A DNA stretch of 27,026 nucleotides from Acanthamoeba sp. SK_2022b (lineage: Eukaryota; Discosea; Longamoebia; Acanthamoebidae), in the NCBI GenBank assembly GCA_027943245.1, contig JANDJZ010000603.1, forward strand, positions 1-27,026. Direction: 5' to 3'. Below are positions 1-10,758 of this stretch, piece by piece. The notes under the pieces are model-generated. The model did no database searches. It was not told the origin of the DNA and saw only the letters and a program-made list of their open reading frames with translations. Position 1 is the first letter of the stretch. The number at the start of each line of letters is the position of its first letter. The position numbers and the translations under genes were made by a program.

Positions 1-121
1 GTTCGATTCAAGTTGATCCAACAAAAATAAAACAAAAATACAAGTGAAAATAAAGAAATAAAAAAGAAATATAACCCAACAAGAAGCGAGCTAGGGTTGT
101 GTTTACTTGTTTGTTCGCGTC

Positions 122-944
122 TTACGAAGGCGGGAGGCCGGTGAGGGCGATGGCGGTGGTGATGTTGTTGGGCGTTGGGAAGGCGTGCTTCGTTGTTGGT
201 GTTGTGGTGGAGGTCAATGAAGGCGGTGGTGGGGTTGTGGTTGTGACAGATGGCGGTGGTGATGGTCCAGCTGCCGCTCGCGGCGCGGCGAGGGCGAGAC
301 CGTAGAGGAGAACCGTGGTGGCCGATTCTCGCGCCCTGCCCGAGGCGTCCAAGGCCACCTCTGGCGATGGAGTTGGTGTGGAAGATGAAGTAGCAGCAGA
401 GGAAACAGGGCGCGGCATCGGTGGCCGACCTGCAGTGATGATCTCGACAGCGTCTTGGGGCGTGAGGTGTCGCACTTCGTCTTGTTTGTAGCCCTGTTCC
501 CACGCGGCTGCTGTCAGCAAAGTGCAACCCTCCCCAGAGCACAACATGCACATTGTTAGCATGCGTTTCCAACATACCAAGTCGGCAAGCTGCTGCTTCA
601 TGTCAGCTGTGATCTGTCACAAATGGAAGGACGTGTGAACCATCATTCACCCAGGCCAATCCAGAACAATCGGACAAAAATCGCATCAAGAGGCGATGTT
701 CAAAGAAAAGATTAAATCGTGTACAGAAAGATGGCGCTTGTGGCAAAGGAACGACAGAAGGGAGCCATACCATGAAGGGGATCCGAGCAGGTCGCTCCGT
801 GGGTGTGCCATACATGAAGGAGGTGACCGCAGCGCTGGCGTTGTACCAACTGCGTCGCACCTTGGCCTCCCACCCCTCCACCTGCCTCAGCATCGTATTG
901 CTCCACGTGCTGAAGCCTCGCATGGTGACCCGCCACAGCTTCAT
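122..944 (-). CDS. small unrecognised protein, basic N-terminus, UBA-like helical motif
   Basis: Unrecognised multi-exon gene. Proposed exons on the minus strand are 944-771, 613-578, 493-430 and 360-122 (stop at 124-122). The start is the ATG at 944, because the only upstream in-frame alternative is a GTG. The N-terminus is basic with few acidic residues, like a mitochondrial presequence. Splicing at 577/494 joins QQLADL to GYKQDEVRHLTPQDAVEII. The result is a compact pattern resembling the 'LxxLGYxxxxIxxLTPxxAxxII' helical motif seen in many small proteins of unknown function. That junction and its phase are my main support for the model. The C-terminal exon is Thr/Pro/Ala-rich and low complexity. 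The 69-nt intron 361-429 contains no stop and keeps the frame, so it may be retained. Function is unknown, and the last exon is the least certain part. Confidence 0.4.
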
Positions 945-1364
945 GTCTTCTCTTTCCCTTTCCTTGCCACGCACGCTTGCTCGATTGATCAGGTTGTATG
1001 CTGCTCCGCTTCAAGTCTGTGGCTTTCTTGTAATTGATTTTTCTGGATATTTTATTTTAATTGAATTGTTTTTGAAAATAAGTAATATAATTGATAAATA
1101 TAAAATGAATAATATAAAACATTTGTGGCCTATGCGACGGGGGTATTATGCGTTTTATGGTTGTAAAAACGGGAGGGCGTGTCGTCGCCGATGCTGGTTG
1201 TTGTGTACACTCATAGAGTTGTAAGAGGGGTGTTGGTCCTCTCATAAGATGCAGGGTAGAGAAGGAGGGGTCGTCGAGTTTGAGAAGCTGATAGAAAAGA
1301 AGAAGTAGAAGATAAGGGGGGTTGGAGAAGATGAAGAAGATAAAGATGAAGATGGGAGAGAAGC
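945..1364. other. intergenic, between INO1 3' end and the small minus-strand gene
   Basis: This stretch of about 420 bp is upstream of the small gene and downstream of inositol-3-phosphate synthase, both on the minus strand. Positions 1030-1120 are strongly AT-rich, and 1255-1370 is a purine-rich tract on the plus strand (pyrimidine-rich on the coding strand). I see no further coding exon. Confidence 0.5.
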
Positions 1365-2930
1365 TTAGAAGGTAGGACGCTCGCGGAGCTTGCACTCAAG
1401 AAGCATGTTGTTCTCGGGGGGCAGGCCGACGCAGGCACGGAAGAGGTTCTCCATGGCGGCGCGCTGCTTCATGAGGGCGTTGACGACGGGGGTACCGGCG
1501 GGGACCACGGGGGCCTTGAGGAGGTAGGAGAGGATGGACTGGACGGGGTGAAGCTTCTCGAACTCGTCCTTCTCGTTGGAGGACTCCTTGACGGAGATGC
1601 GCTCCATGAGCTCCATGAGGACGATGAGATCGATGATGAGCGGGGCGGCCAGGAGCGAGTCCTCGCAGGTGTTGTGCATGGCGATGGTGTTGTGGCCACC
1701 GAGGAAGATGCGCGAGGTGTACTCGTCGAGGGCGCGCTTGGAGTCGCCGACGTAGGGCACGTACTTGATCACGACGACGTGGTCGGGGTGCTCATCGGGC
1801 GCGTAGAGGATCTGGTTGGAGGCCACCATGTCATCGACGACGTTGGACTTGGAGATCTCCTTGGAACGGAACTGCGAGGGGGCCGACAGGTTCTTGCCGT
1901 CGTTGTTACCGAGATGGTTGTAGGAGACGATGGAGACGGGCTTGATGCCGGCACCGATGAGCCAGTCGACCATGACGGACTTCATCTTGGTCTGGCCGGT
2001 CTTGAAATCGTCACCGGCGATGGAGACGTTGTGGCGCTGGGCGAGCTCGACGACGCCGGGCACGAACGTGTTCTGGGGCGAACCGTTGATGTAGGGGGCG
2101 CCCTCGAGGATGGAGGCGACGGCGAAGATGGTCGACGGGGAGACCTCCTTCTCGTTGTTGTTGATCGAGGCCATGAGGTTGTCGGCCGTGTCGTTGAGGC
2201 CCGTGGCGACGTCGCAGAAGCGCTCGGTGTTGGCGGACCAGAGCACGACGACGCGGTCGAGCTTGTTGTTCTCCTTGAACTCGCGGATGTCCTGGCGGAT
2301 CTTGGCCAGCTGCTCGGCCTTGGTGCCCTCGATGAGGTTGTCAGCACGATCGGCCTGGTTGGCGGCGATGAAGTCCGGCTCGTAGATGGAGGGCAGGGGC
2401 TTCATGTCCTTCATGAGCGGCACCAGCTGGCGCTGGAGATCGTAGGGCAGGACCTGCGCGCGCTCCATGGCCTCGGCCAGGTTCTGGCCCGAGATGTCCC
2501 AGCCCGACACCACCAGCTCGTTGGGGTCCACCATGGGGAGCACCGACCGGAACGGGATGTAGACATCGTCGCCGGCGGCGTCGGAGCCCAGGCGGAGGGT
2601 CGAGGCCTGGGTGACGGAGCCCCAGTAGTTGGGGGTCTGGACGCCCTTGTTGGTGCGCCACGTGATGCCCTCGCGATTGGCGAGGATGCCGGCCACCACG
2701 GTGGTGCCGTTGTTGCCGCCGAGGCCGACGATCATGGTACCGACGCGACCCACATCGCGCTGGGTGCGGAAGGTGTAGGACTTGGAGACGGGCTTGACGA
2801 TCGCCTCGCCCTCCTTGACCTCCACGACGGTGGTCTGGTAATCGTACTCGGCCTCGATGTGCTCGTCGTTGTACTTGACCTTGTCGCTGGCGACCTTGAA
2901 CGTGTTCTGGAAGTGGGTGGACGGCCTCAT
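1365..2930 (-). CDS. INO1: inositol-3-phosphate synthase (myo-inositol-1-phosphate synthase)
   Basis: Converts D-glucose 6-phosphate to 1D-myo-inositol 3-phosphate with NAD+ as internally recycled cofactor. This is the committed step of de novo inositol synthesis, feeding phosphatidylinositol and inositol phosphates in the cytosol. The gene is one uninterrupted reading frame of 521 codons, the usual size of the eukaryotic enzyme (about 510-550 aa). The NAD-binding motif GLGGNNG is at residues 69-75. Other family hallmarks visible are [11 protein letters not shown], the [10 protein letters not shown] block and [12 protein letters not shown] in the catalytic domain. The start at 2930 (MRPSTHFQ) is preferred because the in-frame extension upstream has a composition typical of untranslated sequence and matches nothing in the family. 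It is the only intronless long gene here. Family assignment is very secure. Confidence 0.96.
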   Translation of the reverse strand: MRPSTHFQNTFKVASDKVKYNDEHIEAEYDYQTTVVEVKEGEAIVKPVSKSYTFRTQRDVGRVGTMIVGLGGNNGTTVVAGILANREGITWRTNKGVQTPNYWGSVTQASTLRLGSDAAGDDVYIPFRSVLPMVDPNELVVSGWDISGQNLAEAMERAQVLPYDLQRQLVPLMKDMKPLPSIYEPDFIAANQADRADNLIEGTKAEQLAKIRQDIREFKENNKLDRVVVLWSANTERFCDVATGLNDTADNLMASINNNEKEVSPSTIFAVASILEGAPYINGSPQNTFVPGVVELAQRHNVSIAGDDFKTGQTKMKSVMVDWLIGAGIKPVSIVSYNHLGNNDGKNLSAPSQFRSKEISKSNVVDDMVASNQILYAPDEHPDHVVVIKYVPYVGDSKRALDEYTSRIFLGGHNTIAMHNTCEDSLLAAPLIIDLIVLMELMERISVKESSNEKDEFEKLHPVQSILSYLLKAPVVPAGTPVVNALMKQRAAMENLFRACVGLPPENNMLLECKLRERPTF

Positions 2931-3389
2931 GTCGATTGGATTGAACGGGAGATTGAACGAGAGGTTTCTGAAACGATCAACGCCTGGCGAGAGGGAGGTA
3001 AGTAGTACGACGAGGTGGTACTGTGCGACGAAGAAGAAAACGGGCGCCTTTCCCGGCCGTCTTTTGTATGCGCCGGAGCGGACTTTTCTCAACCGGCGCC
3101 CACGGACTTCTTGTCGACAGTGGGCTGTCGGCGTGGCGCCGATTCCCGAGTGGCGCAAAGTCACGAAATGCCCCGATGAAAAAGCGAGAAAAGGACAATA
3201 ACGAGCGTTGGGGGCTCAAAAAGGCCGTTTGGTTTAGGTCTTGGCTACGAGCCGCTGATCGTCGGTTCAGAAAAGAGAAAATGGGGCCTCCAAATAAGGG
3301 TGTGGGTTCAAGTGTTGTGTTCTTCTCGCTTGTATATCCAAACAGTGCACGTTCACTCACCGGGACCGGGGCCGCATCGTTGAAGGCGC
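2931..3389. other. intergenic, INO1 upstream / carrier downstream
   Basis: About 460 bp between the carrier stop and the INO1 start, both genes running on the minus strand. Several long open frames cross it, but none shows family similarity or splice-consistent structure. It probably contains the INO1 promoter and 5' UTR. I cannot place a TATA box with confidence. Confidence 0.45.
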
Positions 3390-4588
3390 TCAGAGAATGC
3401 GAGCAAAGAAATCGAACGCGACCTGGTGGAGCCACATGGAAAGGGGAGAAGGGTGAGATCGTCGCGTGCGCTCGAGCTTGTGCGGACACGCGTGGGCCGC
3501 CCGCAAACAGACGAGTCACTGCAAGCGGGGGGAGACGGTACCAGCATGATGCCGCCTCCGGGAGCCAGACGGAGGACCTTGGGCACGAAGCCCTTGTAGA
3601 GGGCGGCGAAGCCCTCCTCGCGAGCGACGGTGGCCAGCGCGGGGAGGGTGTAGGTGTAGCGTCGGGGCTGGCCCGGCAGCGTGTTCTGTATGCGCGACTT
3701 GACGACGTCAAACGGCGTGTTGAGCACGGTGGCGATGAGACCAGAGATGGTGCCGGCGGTGAAGTTGGTGGCCAGCTGGCCGCGCTCGGTCGGCCACACG
3801 GGGAGCAAGCGCTTGACCTGCTGGATGATGCCAAAGTAGGCAGCGTTCCACACGCCGTTGCGCCACAGCATCGAGCCAAAGCCGCGGTAGAGCGTCAACG
3901 CGCCCTCGTTCTTGATGACCGACTCCGCGGCGTGCCACGTGTTCTTGTACAGGCCGGCGTTGGAGCGCGCCTGCATGCGGACCTTGACGAGCTCGAACGG
4001 GCAGTTGACCACGGCTTCGGTCATGCCGGCGCAGCCGCCGGCGGCGACGTGGCCGAGGCCGCTGAGCTGGCCGCTGGCGTTGGTGAAGAGCTTCTTGTAC
4101 TGCTCGTTCATGGAGAACTTCATCGCTCGCTTGGGCGCTTCGGCCATGATGGGCGACGCGATGCCGCGGTACAGCTTGCTGAACCTGCACGCCGTTTTAC
4201 ATGGGAGAGATGAGGAGACAAGGCGGAACATGTGCCCTTGCTGGCCCACACGCGAGCGGAGTGTGACATTCGGAGGTTGGGACAAGAGTCGTAGCGCGCA
4301 CCCTTCGGTCTTTATGATGTCGCGGAAGGTACCCAACACGGACGAGTAGCGAGCGTCGGCGGCAGTCTGCAGCTGGAAGCGGGTCTTCACGACATCAAGA
4401 GGGTACATGCAAAGCACTTCACAAAGGCCTGTAGATCGCAGCGTGGCAGTCTCGTTGTGTAAGAATTGATTGATCTTGGATTGAAATCACAGCGTGTGGA
4501 CCATACCGGCCAGTGCACCAGCCATCACTTGCTTGTGGAAGGGCAAGTGCGCGGCTCCAGCAGGGCTGTAAACTCGTTGCGTTTCCAT
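3390..4588 (-). CDS. mitochondrial 2-oxodicarboxylate carrier-like protein (SLC25 family)
   Basis: Inner mitochondrial membrane transporter of the SLC25 family, closest by recall to ODC1/SLC25A21, which exchanges 2-oxoadipate and 2-oxoglutarate. Exons on the minus strand are 4588-4507, 4428-4302, 4184-3542 and 3422-3390, giving 294 aa with every junction in phase. Three tandem carrier repeats are visible by their signatures PLDVVK, PFELVK and PFDVVK. The second intron interrupts KTEG/FSKLYRG. The last intron places the tail APGGGIML + VAFDFFARIL before TGA, a C-terminus typical of this subgroup. The start MetGluThrGln lies just upstream of the first repeat, with no separate presequence, as usual for carriers. 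It is divergently arranged with the GDI gene 268 bp away. Substrate is inferred from overall resemblance, not from binding-site analysis. Confidence 0.88.
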
Positions 4589-4856
4589 CTTGGTTCTTGG
4601 TGTGGCAAACAGAGGTTTTTATTTAAATTTTTTTCGTTTTTATTTTTTGGGGCAGATTGCGCTTCAGCGGAATTTCCGTAGCGTCACAAACCTCGTCGAC
4701 AGTGTGGGATTGGGCGAATGGCAATCGAAGAAGGGAGACTTCTGGTTGTGCGGGTAGACGCAGCATCAACCACTCTTGAGATCGCTTTTTCCATCGCACA
4801 CCGCTGCACATCCACGCATCTAGGCAATCTATATAACTTAATCAACACCAACAATC
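4589..4856. promoter_or_regulatory. shared upstream region of carrier (-) and GDI (+)
   Basis: 268 bp between two divergent start codons. A TATATAA sequence at 4830-4836 lies about 20 nt before the GDI ATG, so if it is a TATA box the leader must be extremely short. A poly-T/A tract at 4619-4650 lies close to the carrier start. The promoter assignment rests on position and is inferred. Confidence 0.4.
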
Positions 4857-6672
4857 ATGGACGAGGAGTATGATTGCATCGTTCTCGGCACTGGCCTCAA
4901 GGAGTGCGTGCTCAGCGGCATGCTCTCGGTTTCTGGGCTCAAGGTGTTGCACATGGACCGTAATGGCTACTACGGTGGTGACTGCGCTTCGCTCAATCTC
5001 AACCAGCTTTACGAGAAGTTCAAGGGCAATGACGCTCCCCCTGCTTCGCTGGGTCAGTCGCGCGACTACAACGTCGATCTCATCCCCAAGTTCATCATGG
5101 CCAGCGGTTCGTTGCTTCACTTGATATTCTTTGCGTTCAGCGACCTGCGGCTGAAAATGTTCATTCTATGACCCTCCATTTGGTGTTCCCACTCACCTAA
5201 TTCTTTTTGTTTTGGGCACTTGCAGGTATCCTCGTGAAGATGCTGATCCACACCGACGTGACTCGCTACCTCGAGTTCAAGTCAGTCGACGGCTCGTACG
5301 TCGTGGTGCAGGGCAAGGTTCACAAGGTGCCCGCAACCGATGTGGAGGCCCTCAAGAGCCCCCTCATGGGCATGTTTGAGAAGCGTCGCTGCAAGAAGTT
5401 CTTCATGTACGTCCAGGAGTACGATGAGAACAACAGCAAGACCCACCAAGGTAGCGCCATCTCTGCTAGCTCGATCCAATGACCCGTATATATTAATAAT
5501 TCTTTTTTTTTTATGTGGCAGGTTATGACCTTCGCCGCATGCCGATGAAGGAGCTTTTCGAGGCCTTCGGTCTGGGCGAGGACACCATCGACTTCGTCGG
5601 TCACTCGCTGGCCCTCCACGTCAACGACGAGTACCTCACCCAGCCTGCCCTCCCCACCGTGGAGAGGATTCGTCTCTACGTCGAGTCGCTCGCCAGGTAT
5701 ACCAAGTCTCCCTACATCTACCCCCTCTACGGTCTTGGTGAGCTCCCCCAGGCTTTCGCCAGGTACTCCATCCCTCTTCAACTCGAGAAATCCTCCCACA
5801 TCTTCTCATCCCCCCCTCCCAATCAAATTGCGCCTACAGACTCAGCGCCATTCATGGCGGTACCTACATGCTGAACAAGCCCGTCGAGGAAGTCGTCATG
5901 GAGGGCGGCAAGGTTGTCGGTATCAAGTCGGAGGGCGAGGTGGCCAGGTGCAAGTTCGTGATTGGCGACCCCTCGTACTTCCCTGGCAAGGTCCGCCAGG
6001 TGGGCCACGTCGTGCGCACGATCTGCTTCCTCAACCACCCCATCCCCAACACCAACAACTCGGAGAGCTGCCAGATCATCCTGCCCCAGAAGCAGGTCGG
6101 CCGTAAGTCTGGTACGTCGTGGCCCGCGCAATCTTGTGATCAGATATTTTTTTAATTATTTTTTTTTGATTTTTTAATCTATTTTTATGCTTGGTTGCCG
6201 CTTCCTCACCAAGCCTCCTGATATGTCTTGTAGACATCTACATCTCGGTGGTTTCCTCCTCGCACAACGTCTGCGCCAAGGGAATGTTCGTCGCCATTGC
6301 GTCCACCACTGTCGAGACCAACAACCCCGAGGCCGAGCTGAAGCCCGCCTTCGACCTGATGGGCCCCATCATCGAGAAGTACGAGCACCTCTCTTCTTCT
6401 TCGCACGCACTACATGAGCACATTGGCCACACCACATCACGTTGCCTGCTTTCACTTCTTACTTACGTGCTTGCCTATTCTTTGGCAGGTTCACCTCGGT
6501 GTCGCCCATGCTGGTGCCCACCGATGACGGTACCTCGGACAAGATCTTCGTGTCCACGTCCTACGATGCCACGTCCCACTTTGAAACCACATGTATCGAT
6601 ATCCTCGACCTCTACAAGCGCGTGACTGGCAAGGACGCCGACCTCAGCCCGCCCCCCAAGGCCGCCGAGTAA
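4857..6672 (+). CDS. GDI1: Rab GDP dissociation inhibitor
   Basis: Cytosolic protein that extracts prenylated, GDP-bound Rab GTPases from membranes and recycles them, supporting all vesicle-traffic steps. Six exons: 4857-5106, 5226-5450, 5522-5762, 5840-6111, 6234-6378 and 6489-6672. They encode 438 aa in continuous phase, matching the family length of about 440-450. The FAD-like Rossmann start [15 protein letters not shown] is at residues 7-21, followed by [16 protein letters not shown]. The family blocks [35 protein letters not shown] and [16 protein letters not shown] are present. These long matches distinguish GDI from the longer Rab escort protein. The C-terminal Pro-rich tail after the last helix is short. 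Nothing looks broken. Confidence 0.96.
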
Positions 6673-6936
6673 AATGTGTCCTCCGCGGCGAACAACGACC
6701 TCCCAGCCCATCCCACGGGTTCAAGCAGACGGCCTTTCGTCCTGTCCCTCTCATGCTGCCCACACGTGTAGTGGGCTCCCGACAGTTCTTTCACGTTTGA
6801 GTTAGTGTCTTGCCTCGACTTTCCAACAAGCACTGTTTTGCTGTACTCTTTGCTGGCTGGCCCCTTGATAATTTAAACGTAAAAAAGCAAAAAAAAAATG
6901 ATTTAAAAAAACCTGTTTTGTGGCGAGTAGAGGAAG

Positions 6937-8680
6937 ATGGAGCGGCTGTTGCAGGAAACGGTCCTGCTGGTCATTCTGCACGGGGCCTACTTTGGCTTCG
7001 GCTTGCTGTTCTATCGAAAAAAGCTGTTCAAAGACTATGAGGCGAAGGACCCAATCGTCCAATTTCTCTTCTGCTCGACGTTTACGCTGAGCTGTAGCAT
7101 GTTCCAGCTTATCATCTTCGAGATTGTGGGCTTCCTTGACCCAAAGTACGCGTGCCACCTCCACATCAAGATGCACCTTTATCAGCGATTTCAAAGATTG
7201 TTATTCCTTGCTCTTGTTCATCCGTTCACCTCAAGCGCACCCTCGCGTGCAGCTCGCGATGGCTCAACTGGAAGATCGACTTGTATCTCATGTTGGTTGG
7301 GCTGCTCTGTGTGGTGCCGTTCTACCAGTTCTACCTTCTCCTTTCCCCCTACCGTACGCCTCCCTTCCTGCACGCGCTTGCACATCGCGTGGTGTTTCTC
7401 GCGAGTAGAGGTTCATCATACATGTATGCTCTCGTCTGGCGGCCATGGCCACGCTCTGGCGACACAGTGTCGGGACGCAACAAGAGGCTGGGGCTGGCCC
7501 TGGCGATGTCTGTCGTGTTCGTGTGGGCCTTCTACAAGCTCGGCGATCCGTTCCCCATCGTGAAGGCCCACCACGGTGCTCCTTCCCTCCCCCCCCCCCA
7601 TCACCTCCTTCTCTTTCTTTGCGGCTCGCGCCTCTCACCGCCGCAACCACAACCAAGGGGTGCTGTCGATCGAGATGGGAGTAAGCCTCATCGGCGTGGT
7701 CGGCGTCACCGTGATGGCCTTCCTTTCGGTTCGCGCCCCAACCTCCTCCTCCTACTCTTTCACCCTCTTTGCGTGCATTGTCTCCCGTCGGCTGATCTTC
7801 ACGACCGAACCTTTGACGCGACCAGGGCTACGGCGCCGTTCAGTGCCCCTACGACTACTCTGCCTACTTCCTCAAGTACGTATAACCCCCTTGCTCACGG
7901 CCGCCTCTCCCTCTCCCTCTCTCGCCCGCCTGGCCCAACCAACGTTGTGCTGGGCGCCGCACGCAGGCACGTGAACGAGGAGGAGGTGCTGGTGCTCGAG
8001 AAGCAGTACATCCAGACCATGGACAAGATCCTCAAGAAGAAGAAACGCCTCGCCTTTGTTAACACGCAGCACAAGCGCCCGCTCGAACCGTCGTCGGTAC
8101 CCGCGCCCCACATCTGCCTGCCTGCCTGCCATTGGTCTTGACCACCGGAGGGGGGCTGCGCGTGCAGAAGGGCTTCATGTCGCGTCTGGCCGGGCTCCTT
8201 CCCGGCGCCGACCGAGGCGACGCCATGCAGACAGGTGAGGGGGGGAGGGCTCCCCTCTACATCCGCCCCGCTCGATTCGTGATTGCTCGGAGCTGAAGCT
8301 GAACGCGCGCGTGCATTCGGACAGAGCTCGAGGGACTGGAGCAGGAGACCGGCGCGCTGGAGAACTTTGGGCGGGAGCTGTTCTTGGAGATCCATCACCT
8401 GCGACTCGCCCAGGTCTGCTCCTCCTCCCCGCGCGCGCATCTCAGCTCCGCTTGTGGAAAGCTCGCGCGTCGGTCAACTGATTGCGCGCGCGCGGAAACA
8501 CCAGGAGCGGATCAAGTTCTCGCGCACGATGCAGGGCAGGCTCTATAACTTGCTCGGGTACTTCCTCGCCGGCTACTGCATCTACAAGCTGTTCATGGTG
8601 AGCCCTTCGCAACCTGTTGGTCTTTCCTTCCGTAGCCACTGCCGCCACTCGACGGAGCACTCATGGATGCCCACTTGGTA

Positions 8681-8748
<68 letters not shown>

Positions 8749-9581
8749 GCGTGTCAGGCGACCATCAACATCATCTTCGATCGAGTCGCTACGACAGACC
8801 CCGTAACCAAGGGCATCTCGCTCTTGCTCAAGTAAGTTGCCGTCCCCCGCTCTGCCAAGCGCTACCGCTTGCGTCGTCGTCGTCGTTATCGGGCACAGGC
8901 TCACGTCGACCGCGCCCACACGCACGACCGCCAGGTTCTGCCACGTGGAGATCGATGTGCCCTTTTGGTCGCAGCACATATCGTTCCTCTTCGTGGGCAT
9001 CATCATCGCCGCTTCCATCCGCGGCTTCCTCAACCAGCTGATGAAGGTTCGCCTCATCTGTGTTATCATGTATTTTTATTATTCTTATTTACAGATTTAT
9101 TTATCTCTATTTATTTGTTTATTCTTTTGTTGTTCTTCTTCTACTTATTTTTACACTATTGAGTTGGCAACGTCGCCTGTGCTCGCTCACGGTACGTGTG
9201 TACGGGGGGGGGGGGAGCAGTTGTTCTACGCCTACTCGAGCAGCGTAACGTCAAACAGCATCATCCTGCTGCTGGCCCACGTCATGGGCATGTACTTCGT
9301 GTCTTCCGTTCTTCTCCTTCGAATGAGCCTGCCGCTTCAGTACAGGTGAGCTGAGCACTTACTTGTCGTGTAGCGCGTTCGTTCATGTGTCGTGTAGAGG
9401 AGCCCTCTGACACGCTTGCGCTCTACACAGGGAGGCAATCACGCAGGTGTTGGGCGACATTCAGTTCAACTTTTACCACCGATGGTTCGACTTCATCTTC
9501 ATCCCCTCCGCGCTCGCCACCGCCTTCTCCCTCTTCCTTGCCGCACGAGCTTCGCCCTACAAGACTCTCAATACCGATTGA
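6937..9581 (+). CDS. GPHR: Golgi pH regulator (GPHR / GPR89 family)
   Basis: Multi-pass Golgi/ER membrane protein; animal members act in Golgi acidification as an anion channel, and plant GTG relatives were proposed as abscisic-acid-linked GPCR-type proteins. Thirteen exons fit in phase to 459 aa: 6937-7145, 7253-7353, 7468-7575, 7658-7728, 7826-7875, 7967-8096, 8168-8234, 8325-8413, 8505-8597, 8758-8831, 8935-9046, 9221-9345 and 9431-9581. Hydrophobic segments occur near residues 5-25, 43-65 and 79-100, and again in the C-terminal half. Strongly diagnostic blocks include [68 protein letters not shown] and [13 protein letters not shown]. The central loop is Lys/Glu-rich, as in the family. The length matches human GPR89 (455 aa). 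Intron 9 carries a long GT microsatellite, and intron 11 ends in a G-run directly before its acceptor. Confidence 0.95.
8685..8747 (+). repeat. (GT)n microsatellite in GPHR intron 9
   Basis: An almost pure GT dinucleotide run of about 60 nt starts after a TGTGC imperfection and ends about 10 nt before the acceptor AG at 8756-8757. It takes the place of a normal polypyrimidine tract. Confidence 0.95.
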
Positions 9582-9750
9582 CCTCGCCCCTATAAATAAA
9601 TACAAAAATAAACAATAAATAAAATGTCCACTGGAAAAGAGGGAAAATAGCGGGTTTGTGGTAGTCGACAAAAACAAGTGCCGGTCTTTTTGTGGGCACA
9701 GCGACTTCAGGCTTATCCTTTCTCTCTTTCTCCCCTATCCGCATCGCATC

Positions 9751-10533
9751 ATGGGTATGGCCCCCTCCGTTCTCCGCTGCTTCCGGAATAGTTAAAGCTA
9801 ATCTGTACGATTGTTGTTGATTTGTAGGCGCCTACAAGTACGTCCAGGAACTATGGAGGAAGAAGCAGTCCGACGTGATGCGCTTCCTCGCCAGGCTTAG
9901 GTGCTGGGAGTACAGGCAGTACCCCATGGTCCTGCGCGTCAGCAGGCCCAGCCGCCCCGACAAGGCCCGCCGTCTTGGCTACAAGGCCAAGCAGGGCTTC
10001 GTCATCTACAGAGTCCGCGTCCGCCGTGGTGGCCGCAAGAGGAAGATCAGGAAGGGTCGCGTCCACGGTAAGCCCGCCACCCAGGGAGTCAACGCCCTCA
10101 AGTTCCAGAGGTCCCTCCGTTCCGTCGCTGAGGAGCGTGCTGGCCGTCGCTGCGGCAACCTCCGCGTCCTTAACTCGTACTGGGTTGCCCAGGTATGTAG
10201 TGCATTGATTCTGCCCCCCTCTTGACAATCTCCGGCGGCGTAATCTGACCGCTTGTTGTCTATTCCTGCTTGTTGTCTATTCAATAGGATGCCACCTTCA
10301 AGTTCTTCGAGATCATCCTCGTGGATCCCTTCCACAAGGCTGTCCGTCGCGACCCCAAGATGAACTGGATCGCTAACCCCACCCACAAGCACCGCGAGAT
10401 GAGGGGTCTGACCTCCGCTGGCAAGAAGTACAGGGGTCTCCGTGGCAAGGGTCACAACTACACCAAGTCCAGGCCCTCGAGGCGCGCTGTCTGGAAGAGG
10501 AACAACAAGCTCTCGCTCAGGCGTTACCGTTAA
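9751..10533 (+). CDS. RPL15: 60S ribosomal protein L15 (eL15)
   Basis: Structural protein of the large ribosomal subunit, eL15 family. Exons 9751-9754, 9828-10192 and 10288-10533 give 204 aa, identical in length to the human protein. The first coding exon is only ATGG; the 73-nt intron then joins to GCGCCTACAAG to read [11 protein letters not shown], the family N-terminus. Conserved stretches include [44 protein letters not shown] and [15 protein letters not shown]. The very basic composition is as expected. A pyrimidine-rich leader (9716-9750) precedes the ATG, typical of ribosomal protein genes. The gene converges with coproporphyrinogen oxidase, leaving 225 bp between the two stops, in which I see no other gene. 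Confidence 0.97.
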
Positions 10534-10758
10534 ACGTAACGGTGGTAGCGTATGCTGCTTCCAAACCTCCCAGTGGGAGCTGTTGTTGTTGCCCATTTCA
10601 ACACAGATTGTTCTCTTTCTTCAAACCAATCTTACTTGCATTCAGAGGTGTTGGACGTTAGCGTAGAGCTCATACTAGTGTGTCTCATCGTTTACCTCCC
10701 TTGTGTTACAAGCCTAAGGTCAACGATGTTCACGAAGTTTAATAGTGCGAGCCAAGTA

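Noticed and set aside
1548..3005. Very long plus-strand open frame opposite INO1
   Set aside because: It is the antisense shadow of the INO1 coding sequence; its product is a monotonous Val/Asp/Gly/Leu sequence caused by the GC3 bias of the real gene.
7152..8141. Long single-exon reading across GPHR
   Set aside because: It includes several introns by chance read-through; family alignment and phase place five introns inside it.
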